This document shows positions 17,706 through 24,201 of a stretch of DNA of 37,863 nt, in pieces (positions within the stretch are counted from its first letter, which is position 1; each line of letters opens with the position of its first letter). A model generated the notes under the pieces. That model was given only the letters and a program-made list of their open reading frames with translations, was not told where the DNA came from and did not search any database. A program made the translations under genes and the position numbers. Origin of the DNA: Nocardia carnea (lineage in GTDB: Bacteria > Actinomycetota > Actinomycetes > Mycobacteriales > Mycobacteriaceae); the NCBI RefSeq assembly GCF_029868325.1, contig NZ_JARWNW010000208.1:1-37863 (forward strand), given 5' to 3'.

Positions 17706-18098
17706 ATGGTTTTTCGGGATGTCGATGAGATCGCCGAGGATGTGTATCGACGGAGTTCGGCCCGGCTCAGTGAATTACGTGCGGCAAACCAGCGGATGGC
17801 TGCGGAGAGCCGGGCGCTGACGGAGCAGACGGCTGGAAAAATTCGCCAAACTGTCGAGCGGGCCGAGAACGAAACACGAAAGGCGGGGCGCAGCCTCGAC
17901 GACCAGTCAACGGTGCTCGGTGATGAACGGTCTGCGCTGGCGGAGCCAGTTCAGCCGGGTGCCGGTGACCTGTACGACCAACGGGAAGCGATCGCCCGTT
18001 CGGCCGCGGCTCGTCGATCGGGAACCGTCGTCACCCCGATCGACGATGACGGTGACGACGAGGCCGAGTACTACCGACGTAGGAGCTGGTTGGTTTGA
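17706..18098 (+). CDS. Cytoplasmic coiled-coil protein of the ESX-like cassette, unknown
   Basis: Seen: 130 residues from ATG 17706. AGGAGG stands 9 bases upstream, which favours this start over TTG 17688. Residues 1-75 are charged and helical with heptad-like spacing (IAEDVYRRSSARLSELRAAN...). Residues 75-110 are less ordered. The tail is acidic then basic and aromatic, DDDGDDEAEYYRRRSWLV. No signal, transmembrane segment or catalytic motif is seen. The gene lies 55 bases after the large ESX-like gene on the same strand. Inference: a chaperone or accessory for the secreted pair, which is plausible but unproven. I do not recognise a named family. Confidence 0.7.
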   Translation: MVFRDVDEIAEDVYRRSSARLSELRAANQRMAAESRALTEQTAGKIRQTVERAENETRKAGRSLDDQSTVLGDERSALAEPVQPGAGDLYDQREAIARSAAARRSGTVVTPIDDDGDDEAEYYRRRSWLV

Positions 18099-18166
18099 GC
18101 AACTCGCGTCGGTCCGGGATTCCTATCCAGCTCACCGACGCCGCCGCGTCTGCGATTCTGCGGTGA
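18095..18166 (+). pseudogene. Possible 23-codon remnant or micro-gene coupled to the ESX-like cassette
   Basis: TTG 18095 overlaps the previous stop as TTGA, with AGGAG 9 bases upstream. It opens MSNSRRSGIPIQLTDAAAS and stops after 23 codons. The site and coupling look real, but the peptide is too short to identify. It may be the broken 5' end of a lost fifth gene. The next 65 bases before 18232 show nothing else. Confidence 0.3.
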
Positions 18167-18231
18167 TTGGAACCACGGTTCGCGTGGCTGTCGAATGCCG
18201 CGGCGGCTATTGGGAAAGGTCGGATATCATT

Positions 18232-18540
18232 TCATCGGCCGGGCCCCGCCGGCGAATACGCGACCGGGCCATCGAAAGCGATGATGCCCGCGGTTGCGAG
18301 CAGGGTGCGCCAGTGCTGGTCGTGGGCTATTCGGGCGGCGGTGACGTATGGGATCAGCAGGACTTCGGCGCCATGGTCGGCGATGTGCTGCCCAGCGATC
18401 AGTGCCGCGAGCTTCGACGACTCGGTGTCGGTGAACACCGTGTAGACGACGTCGAGATTGTAGCGGTGCTGAAGGTACTGGATCTCGCGGCACGGGGTGT
18501 CGGGCCGGCACAGCACAACTGTGCGTTTTCCCCGCTTCAC
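18232..18540 (-). CDS. Unknown small alpha/beta protein, coupled to the upstream gene
   Basis: Seen: 102 residues from GTG 18540, chosen because it overlaps the stop of the upstream gene as GTGA. A longer GTG start at 18588 would overlap that gene more. The sequence alternates strands and helices: KRTVVLCRPDTPCREIQYLQ, LDVVYTVFTDTESSKLAALIA, AEVLLIPYVTAARI, TLLATAGIIAFDG. This loosely recalls the N-terminal domain of serine recombinases, but there is no clear catalytic Ser and no DNA-binding domain, so I do not call it one. It is the downstream partner of the 88-residue protein, and the pair is divergent from a TPR regulator. Confidence 0.6.
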   Translation of the reverse strand: MKRGKRTVVLCRPDTPCREIQYLQHRYNLDVVYTVFTDTESSKLAALIAGQHIADHGAEVLLIPYVTAARIAHDQHWRTLLATAGIIAFDGPVAYSPAGPGR

Positions 18541-18803
18541 GGCCGTGCCCGCTGTGCGTACCGGACGGCCAGGTCGTAGCGTGGGCACCGGTGGCGGGCG
18601 TGCACGGCCATCACCTGGTGTGCGTGTGCATATCCGCGCACTGGCGCTTGTGACCTACAGACGGCGGGGCTGTCGAGTGCTCGAAGACCGGCGGCGATTC
18701 GCTCCATCAGTCCGCGGTTGCGGTTATGCCATGTCGCATAGGTCGCCATCGTGGTCTGGTTGTTCGGCATGCGCGTTGGCAGCGGCGGAGTCGTCTCTGT
18801 CAT
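18537..18803 (-). CDS. Small unknown protein, first gene of the divergent pair
   Basis: Seen: 88 residues from ATG 18803, with GAGG 8 bases upstream; a longer frame to 18932 has no site. After a polar N-terminus rich in Thr and Pro comes MATYATWHNRNRGLMERIAA, a helix, then a His/Arg/Cys-rich stretch (RGYAHAHQVMAVHARHRCP). There are two cysteines and four closely spaced histidines, which could bind a metal, though no standard motif is present. Its stop overlaps the next gene by four bases. No family is recognised. Divergent arrangement with the TPR regulator suggests shared control. Confidence 0.5.
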   Translation of the reverse strand: MTETTPPLPTRMPNNQTTMATYATWHNRNRGLMERIAAGLRALDSPAVCRSQAPVRGYAHAHQVMAVHARHRCPRYDLAVRYAQRARP

Positions 18804-19020
18804 GGGAGACCTCGTTGTCGTGAGTGGTCGTGGTGGTGGTTGGGCCGAGCCGGAGTTCGTGGCGCCGGTTCGCTTCCGGATGTAGGGGCCCGGAACAAGC
18901 ACAGCCCGAATCCGGCGAGACAACCACTGCAACGGCTACCGACAATCGCCGAATTCGGCTTCGGCGCTGTAGTAAATTGTCTAATTCCGTTTCCGTACCC
19001 ACGAAATCCACATCTATCGC

Positions 19021-19026
19021 TAGAGT
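19021..19026 (+). promoter_or_regulatory. Candidate leaderless -10 element of the TPR regulator
   Basis: TAGAGT matches TANNNT and ends 7 bases before ATG 19034. That spacing places transcription initiation at the start codon itself. No ribosome site precedes that ATG, which agrees with a leaderless message. The rest of the divergent region 18804-19033 is AT-rich near the gene but shows no clear operator. Confidence 0.45.
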
Positions 19027-19033
19027 TTCAAGA

Positions 19034-20416
19034 ATGGGCGGGATGGAATCCAATGATGAACTGCGGCGGGTCTTGGAGGAGATCGGCTGGTCTCCATATG
19101 AGTTGGCCCGCAAGGTCAACCGGTTGTTGCCGCAGGACCGGCGGATCCATGCCAAGACTCCGTTTGCGTGGCGAGATCGAGGGACTGTTCCGCGTGATCC
19201 GCTGCCGTCGATTGTTGCGGGGGTTCTGACCGAGGCACGGGGCGAATTGGTCGGAGTCGACCAGCTGTGGCCGGGCCGAGCGCCGTCTGCGATATGGCAG
19301 CCGGCAACGACGGGTATGGGCGAAGAGAATTGGCTCCCAGCCGATGTGGCCGCACTCTTGGACAAGGGAGGCTATGTCGGTGAGGGCGGGCCGACGTATT
19401 TTCCGGTGTCGGGTTCGGAGCTTGCCTCGGCGGCCCGCTTGTGGACTTTCGGCCGTCAGCCGTTGGTTTCGGGCGCTGCCCGCCCCGGAAACAAGGGAGT
19501 GTCCGTTGATTTTGTCGACTATCTCGAATCCGACCTTGCCTGCTTACGCCGACTCGATGACGGTCACGGCGGCAAACTGTTGAGACGCGCGGTCGAGCTG
19601 CGGTTGGCGCATGTGGCCGAAGTTCTACGAGACCACTCATCCACCACCGCGCTGACTCGCCGAATATTCGCGGTGGCCGGTCAGATGGCGCAGATGGTCG
19701 GCTGGCTGGCATTCGACCTCGGTGAGGATGGTCTCGCGCAGCGCATGTACTTGGTGGGCCTGCGCGCTGCGGCTGCTGCGGGAGATCGTCCGCTCGGCGC
19801 GCTCATTCTCAGCTGTATCGCCCAGCAGCAGACTTGGCGCGACCGGTCCGGCGACGCTGTCTCGATTATGGAGATCCTGGGCCACCTCGAACAGCAGATG
19901 CCACCTCGTGTTCAGGCGCTACTCGCAATGCGCAGAGCGCGTGCATTCGCTGCAACCGGACGGCACCATGCCACGGCGCTATCCCTCGACCAGGCATTCG
20001 AAGCTCTCGGGCCCTCGCGCGGTGAGCAGGCGCCGCAATGGGCTTACTGGCTGAACGATGCCGTCCTGAGCGGTGAAGCCGGTCGCTGTTACCTGCTCCT
20101 GGGTGACAGGGATCGCGCCGCCGCCCACTTGTCCGAGGGGTTGTCGCGGATCGACGACGATTCGGCACGGGACAAGGTCCTGTATGGGCTTTCACTCGCC
20201 CTGACTAACGTGCCGGGTGCAGGCGTAGCCGGTGACCTGGAAATGGCCTGTTATCAGGCTGAACAGGTGCTTCCGTTGCTGCCTCGGGTAGGTTCGGCGC
20301 GATGCCGCGGCCTGCTCGGCGCCGTCATGGCCGAGCTGAAACCGCATCGCAGGGCCGCGTCGGTCCGGGCGCTCGTCGACAAGTCCGAATCGCTCGAGCA
20401 CGGCGATATCTGCTAA
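19034..20416 (+). CDS. Putative helix-turn-helix regulator with TPR-like sensor region
   Basis: Seen: 460 residues from ATG 19034 (second choice ATG 19043). Residues 1-60 look like a degenerate XRE-type helix-turn-helix (LRRVLEEIGWSPYELARKVN...FAWRDRGTVPRDPL). From about 160 to the end are repeated helix pairs rich in Ala/Leu with TPR-like spacing, for example RMYLVGLRAAAAAGDRPLGA, MRRARAFAATGRHHATAL and CYLLLGDRDRAAAHL. Family knowledge: XRE-TPR proteins of this size in Nocardia and Streptomyces are peptide- or partner-responsive regulators. Inference: it may control itself and the divergent pair. The GNAT gene starts 9 bases after its stop and may be co-transcribed. Confidence 0.78.
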   Translation: MGGMESNDELRRVLEEIGWSPYELARKVNRLLPQDRRIHAKTPFAWRDRGTVPRDPLPSIVAGVLTEARGELVGVDQLWPGRAPSAIWQPATTGMGEENWLPADVAALLDKGGYVGEGGPTYFPVSGSELASAARLWTFGRQPLVSGAARPGNKGVSVDFVDYLESDLACLRRLDDGHGGKLLRRAVELRLAHVAEVLRDHSSTTALTRRIFAVAGQMAQMVGWLAFDLGEDGLAQRMYLVGLRAAAAAGDRPLGALILSCIAQQQTWRDRSGDAVSIMEILGHLEQQMPPRVQALLAMRRARAFAATGRHHATALSLDQAFEALGPSRGEQAPQWAYWLNDAVLSGEAGRCYLLLGDRDRAAAHLSEGLSRIDDDSARDKVLYGLSLALTNVPGAGVAGDLEMACYQAEQVLPLLPRVGSARCRGLLGAVMAELKPHRRAASVRALVDKSESLEHGDIC

Positions 20417-20425
20417 TCAGACAGT

Positions 20426-20944
20426 ATGGAAGACCGCTCGACCACCGCGTCCAAGGTGGTAGACCTGCGCACCGAAACCTTCGATTCCCCAGCGGCCGTC
20501 GCCATGACCGAAGCTGCGAACAGGACCAATCAGGCGCTCTATGGTCATCCGGACCAGTCACCGCTGGCACCCGATGAGTTTTCTCGGCAACGTCGCGGCC
20601 GTTTCTTGGTCGCCTACCTGGACGGCACCCCGGTGGGGTGTGGGGGATATCGCCGACATCATGATGACGCGACCGAAGCAACCGCCGAGATAAAGCGCAT
20701 GTACGTGGATCCGCGAGTCCGCCGACAGGGCATTGCGCGAGCCTTGCTGCTCCGGCTCGAGCGCGACGCAGGGGCAGACGGCTACAGCGCCATTATTCTG
20801 GATACAGGCAGCAAACAGCATGCCGCACATTCGCTTTACGAAGCCAGTGGCTACCGGCGAACTGCGAGTTTCGGGATCTATCGCGACAAACCCGGCAACC
20901 GCGCATATCTCAAGAAGTTTTCAGCCGGCCCGCTCGATGGCTGA
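20426..20944 (+). CDS. GNAT-family N-acetyltransferase
   Basis: Seen: 172 residues from ATG 20426. The GNAT core is clear. The strand pair FLVAYLDGTPVGCGGYR is followed by the acetyl-CoA pyrophosphate loop RRQGIARALL (motif A, about 105-114) and the motif-B region HSLYEASGYRRTASFGIY. The acceptor is unknown. No strong ribosome site precedes it. It follows the TPR regulator by 9 bases and precedes the YefM-like antitoxin by 42. Known GNAT toxins pair with ribbon-helix-helix antitoxins, so pairing with YefM would be unusual, and the sequence looks like an ordinary small-molecule or protein acetyltransferase. Confidence 0.9.
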   Translation: MEDRSTTASKVVDLRTETFDSPAAVAMTEAANRTNQALYGHPDQSPLAPDEFSRQRRGRFLVAYLDGTPVGCGGYRRHHDDATEATAEIKRMYVDPRVRRQGIARALLLRLERDAGADGYSAIILDTGSKQHAAHSLYEASGYRRTASFGIYRDKPGNRAYLKKFSAGPLDG

Positions 20945-20986
20945 GCGCAAGTTGAAATCACTGCCGGGCCGCTGACAAGGAGATAC

Positions 20987-21241
20987 ATGCGTGCGATGAC
21001 TGCCACCGATGCTTGCGATAACTCCGCTGCGGTTCTCGACGCCGCTACCGAGGACGACGACGAGGTCATCATCACACGGTCCGGCGGCCGAGAACCCGCG
21101 GTCGTGTTCAGTCTGCGCGAAGACGAGGCCATGAGAGAGACCGCTTACCTTCTTTCGTCGCGTACGAATGCGTGCCGCCTGGCGGAATCGATAGATAATG
21201 TCCGCGCCGGTCGTATCCGGGCCCGTGTCCCGGATTTCTAG
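20987..21241 (+). CDS. YefM/Phd-family antitoxin, without an adjacent toxin
   Basis: Seen: 84 residues from ATG 20987 behind AAGGAG, 4 bases away. The N-terminal strand-helix part (MTATDACDNSAAVLDAATED) is followed by VIITRSGGREPAVVFSLRED and then ETAYLLSSRTNACRLAESID. That last stretch is the YefM signature ETAYLLxSxxNAxRLxxSI. Known: YefM binds DNA through its N-terminal half and neutralises a RelE/YoeB toxin through the C-terminal half; the toxin gene normally follows directly. Here the next gene is on the opposite strand and its stop codon shares the bases CTAG with this one. It is either an orphan antitoxin or the remnant of a system whose toxin was lost. Confidence 0.88.
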   Translation: MRAMTATDACDNSAAVLDAATEDDDEVIITRSGGREPAVVFSLREDEAMRETAYLLSSRTNACRLAESIDNVRAGRIRARVPDF

Positions 21242-22428
21242 ATGATCGGTGCTGACGTGTTGTCGCGCTGTGCTTGTAGCAGTTGTGGCCGGTGTTTGCC
21301 GTCCTTGAGCCAGCGGTGGGAGCCCGGCTTGCGTGCTTCGGTCGCCAGGTGTTTGATACCTGCCTCGCAGGCGAATTCCTTGAGTTTCTTTCCCGCGAAT
21401 CCGCTGAAATACAGGCGCATACCGGTTTCGTCCTTGTGGCCGAGCTGGTAGATGCCGGCTTCGCGGCCGAAGCTGAGGCACATGGCGGGGAAGGCGAGGT
21501 CTATCGGGGCCGGCTGTTCGCCCGCGATGCGGTGTAGCACGGTGTCGGCGGCGTGGGCGCCCAGGCAGTAGGCGGTGTAGGCGCTCATGCGGAACGGGAG
21601 GTTGGAGGGGGCCGAGGAGTCGCCTGCCGCGATGATGCGGTCGTCGTCGACGCTGGTCAGTGTTTCGTCGGTGAGCAGGCGGCCGGTGGTGTCGGTGCTC
21701 AGCCCGCTGCGCTTGGCCAGATCGGGGACATCGAAACCTGCTGTCCAGATGGTGAGTTCACTCGCGAGTGTCCGGCCGTCGGCGAGTTCGACGGCGTCCC
21801 GGGTGACTGCGGTGACGGTCGCGTCGGGGCCTTCGAGCACCGTTGCCCCCAGTCGGGCGAAGTACTTGCGGGCTGTCCGCCGGGCCTTCGGGTGCAGGTA
21901 CGGGCCGAGGACACTGCCGCAGACCAAGGTGACCGCACGTCCCTGCTCGGCCAGTTCCGCGGCGGTTTCGATACCGGTCGGGCCGCCGCCGATCACCGTC
22001 ACCGGCGCGGTCATGGGGATATCGAACAGGGCCGAGCGCAGCCGGTGCGCCGCCTCGAGTGTCGCTACGGGGTACGCGAATTCGGCCGCGCCGGGCACTC
22101 GCGATACGGCGCCGGAGCTGCCCACCGCGTAGATCAGGTAGTCGTAGTCGATCGCTGGGCCATCGGCCAGTGTCAGGCGGCGCTCGGCGGCATCGATCCG
22201 CGTCACACTGTCGACGACCAGCCGGACACCCTCGGCCAGGACATCCTGATAGTCGACGACCGCATCGTGGGTCCCACCCACCAGCTGGTGCAACCGCAGC
22301 CGGGGGACGAAGACCTCACGAGGATTGATCACGGTCACCGTCACGTCGTCGCGCTTGGTCAGGCGATTGGCCGCCATCACTCCGGCATATCCGCCGCCGA
22401 CCACCACCACATCGATGTTGTTGCTCAC
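21238..22428 (-). CDS. FAD-dependent NADH dehydrogenase-like oxidoreductase (NDH-2 type)
   Basis: Seen: 396 residues from GTG 22428 with GAAGGAG 6 bases upstream; the frame is open a little further, but that start lacks a site. The FAD-binding motif VVVVGGGYAGVMAANRL lies at residues 7-23, the second dinucleotide fold VIGGGPTGIETAAELAE near 150, and the FAD-contacting segment DDRIIAAGDSS near 285. Inference: it oxidises NAD(P)H and passes electrons to quinone or a soluble acceptor. No transmembrane segment is evident, although NDH-2 enzymes bind the membrane peripherally. It converges with the antitoxin gene with a four-base overlap. The 135 bases between it and the Uma2 gene show nothing specific. 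Confidence 0.9.
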   Translation of the reverse strand: MSNNIDVVVVGGGYAGVMAANRLTKRDDVTVTVINPREVFVPRLRLHQLVGGTHDAVVDYQDVLAEGVRLVVDSVTRIDAAERRLTLADGPAIDYDYLIYAVGSSGAVSRVPGAAEFAYPVATLEAAHRLRSALFDIPMTAPVTVIGGGPTGIETAAELAEQGRAVTLVCGSVLGPYLHPKARRTARKYFARLGATVLEGPDATVTAVTRDAVELADGRTLASELTIWTAGFDVPDLAKRSGLSTDTTGRLLTDETLTSVDDDRIIAAGDSSAPSNLPFRMSAYTAYCLGAHAADTVLHRIAGEQPAPIDLAFPAMCLSFGREAGIYQLGHKDETGMRLYFSGFAGKKLKEFACEAGIKHLATEARKPGSHRWLKDGKHRPQLLQAQRDNTSAPII

Positions 22429-22563
22429 GGTGTCTCCTTCGTTTCGAGGGTTCGAAAACAAGACAACGCAGCTTCGGAAAACCTGACATGGTGTGGTGTG
22501 GATCAGTAACTGGTCGACCGTGGCGATGTTGCGACCGGGCGGTGCAGAGAGTCGAGCGATCGA

Positions 22564-23217
22564 TCAGAATTCGAGTTCGGCCCAGGGGATGGAGATGGGG
22601 AAGGGGTGCTCGATCTCGATAGCCGTGGTATTTGCGGGCGTCCACTCGTCGGCGAGGAGATAGTTGGTCTGGTGCAACGGTCGGACGCCTTCGTGGATCT
22701 GTCCCGGTGCGGTTTCCAGCACATAGGCGCGGACGGTCGCGATACGGCGGGGATTGCGGGCCAGATGCACTTCCCAGTACCAGGGGATACCGCTGCCCGC
22801 ATAGCGGATCTTCTTCGCTTCGATATCGGTCTTGGTGTTGGAGGGAGACAGGACTTCACCTGCGAGTAGAACATCGCTCGCGTGAACGTCCTGGTATTCG
22901 GATTCGAGGCAGCGGAAGATCAGGAAATCCGGGGTGACGAAGTCGGATTTGTCATACGTCTTCAGGAAAATATTCGTTTCCATGCTCACCTGCCAGCAGT
23001 GCCCGGTGCGGCGGGCCATATCGTCGCGGGCATTCCGGCGCAGCGCCGACCAGAACGTTCCTGTGTACTGCTGATGCTCGAACGGCCCCCGGTCCGTCCA
23101 GACCACGCGGCCGTCCCAGAGTTCGATCTGGGCAGCGAGCTCCTCTGGAAGATTGTCGAGTTGCTCCCAAGTGAGGTATTCGGGCAGGTCCGGGCGCTTG
23201 ACCTCCGTCGTGGGCAT
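22564..23217 (-). CDS. Uma2-family (DUF820) putative PD-(D/E)xK nuclease
   Basis: Seen: 217 residues from ATG 23217. The fold follows Uma2: LPEYLTWEQLDNLPEE near the start, the core VTPDFLIF (Asp of the active site, about 97) and LAGEVLSPSNTKTDIEAKKI (Glu then Lys), then RYAGSGIPWYWEVHL. This matches the D...E-x-n-K arrangement of restriction-like nucleases. Family knowledge: Uma2 proteins are abundant in cyanobacteria and actinobacteria and are mostly unassigned. A possible leaderless -10, TACCAT, ends 6 bases before the ATG. It is transcribed with the flanking genes on the minus strand, but 63 bases separate it from the hydrolase. Confidence 0.85.
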   Translation of the reverse strand: MPTTEVKRPDLPEYLTWEQLDNLPEELAAQIELWDGRVVWTDRGPFEHQQYTGTFWSALRRNARDDMARRTGHCWQVSMETNIFLKTYDKSDFVTPDFLIFRCLESEYQDVHASDVLLAGEVLSPSNTKTDIEAKKIRYAGSGIPWYWEVHLARNPRRIATVRAYVLETAPGQIHEGVRPLHQTNYLLADEWTPANTTAIEIEHPFPISIPWAELEF

Positions 23218-23280
23218 CCCGTCATGGTATTCGGCATGCAGGTATGCCCGGTATAAGAAGAGGCGCTCCGGACGCGGTGG

Positions 23281-24165
23281 CTACTTGCGGAGTGTGCGGA
23301 CCAGTTTGCCCACCGTCGCGGGATCAGGGGTCGCGGCGGCCTGGCGGGTTTCCTCCTGGTCCTGGAGTGCGGCCGCGGGATCGATGACGTGGGTGTGGCG
23401 GATCGACGTCTCCGGATCCGAGAAGGCGGCGTAGGTCTTGTCGCCGAGGAGAGCGTGCAGGAGGTAGCCCGTGAGGAGGGCGCGGGTGGCGCGGGCCGTT
23501 TTCGGTTCGTGTTTGCCGCCGCCGAGAGCGGCGAGCAGGCGGCGGCCCTCGGCAAGGCCGTTGGGGCCGGCGCCTTCGAGGGTGCGCAGGATCACCGGAC
23601 CCGACCAGGCCGCCGCGAGGGGGACCGCGTTGGAGTTGAGGGAGTCGATATCGGAGACGCCGGCCAGGATCAGGGCGGGCGTGTCGATATCGCGGGCCGC
23701 CGATTCGGCGGGCGGTGTGGTGGGGGCCGGGAACAACGGGGTGACCGCGGCCACGCGGCGCTGGGCGGCGGCGAGGACGGCGGCGCCCGCGCCCATACCG
23801 TGGCCGGCGAGGGCCAGCCGGTCGGGGTGCACGGTGACGGTGCCGTCGCCGAGGCGGACGCCGGTGCAGATATCGAGAGTGGTGAGCAGGTCGGTGGCCA
23901 GGTTCAGGTGGGAGGCCAGCGGGCCGCGTTCGGTATCCGGCGCGGCGGCGACGATGCCCCAGGACGCGAGGTGTTCCAGCAGCGTGCCGTAGTTGGCGGC
24001 GCCGTTGAGCCAGCCGTGGCCGAAGGCGACGGCCGGTAGGTCGCGGCCGCTCTCGGGCGTGTACACCACCCCGGGCTGGCCCGCGATGGCCAGATTCCCG
24101 CGGAGCACCCGGTGCGGGCCACGGCTGGTCAGAGTGCTCAGAAGTGATTTCACAGACGCCGACAC
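23281..24165 (-). CDS. Alpha/beta hydrolase, dienelactone/PET-hydrolase-like
   Basis: Seen: 294 residues. I chose GTG 24165: TAGCCT stands 8 bases upstream as a leaderless -10 and there is no ribosome site. GTG 24153 is the alternative. The frame is open for hundreds of codons upstream but there it only shadows glmS. The nucleophile elbow GHGMGAGAA lies near residue 117, preceded by the oxyanion-side VAFGHGWLNGAANYG. The Asp is probably in LAGVSDIDSL, and a late His (IRHTHV) could complete the triad. The layout resembles cutinase-like or dienelactone hydrolases. The substrate is unknown. It is divergent from glmS with only 36 bases between the starts. Confidence 0.8.
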   Translation of the reverse strand: MSASVKSLLSTLTSRGPHRVLRGNLAIAGQPGVVYTPESGRDLPAVAFGHGWLNGAANYGTLLEHLASWGIVAAAPDTERGPLASHLNLATDLLTTLDICTGVRLGDGTVTVHPDRLALAGHGMGAGAAVLAAAQRRVAAVTPLFPAPTTPPAESAARDIDTPALILAGVSDIDSLNSNAVPLAAAWSGPVILRTLEGAGPNGLAEGRRLLAALGGGKHEPKTARATRALLTGYLLHALLGDKTYAAFSDPETSIRHTHVIDPAAALQDQEETRQAAATPDPATVGKLVRTLRK

Positions 24166-24201
24166 GACGAGAAGGCTAGCCGATAAGTACTCTGGGGAGC
24201 C

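Noticed and set aside
18232..18540. Serine recombinase (resolvase) gene
   Set aside because: The strand-helix pattern is suggestive, but no catalytic serine motif or helix-turn-helix domain is present, so it is left as unknown.
20426..21241. A classical GNAT toxin-antitoxin system
   Set aside because: GNAT toxins normally pair with ribbon-helix-helix antitoxins encoded upstream. The acetyltransferase here looks like a general one, so the pairing is reported only as a question.
24166..24201. glmS ribozyme or riboswitch before glmS
   Set aside because: The 36-base gap is too short, and this class is known from Firmicutes rather than actinobacteria.
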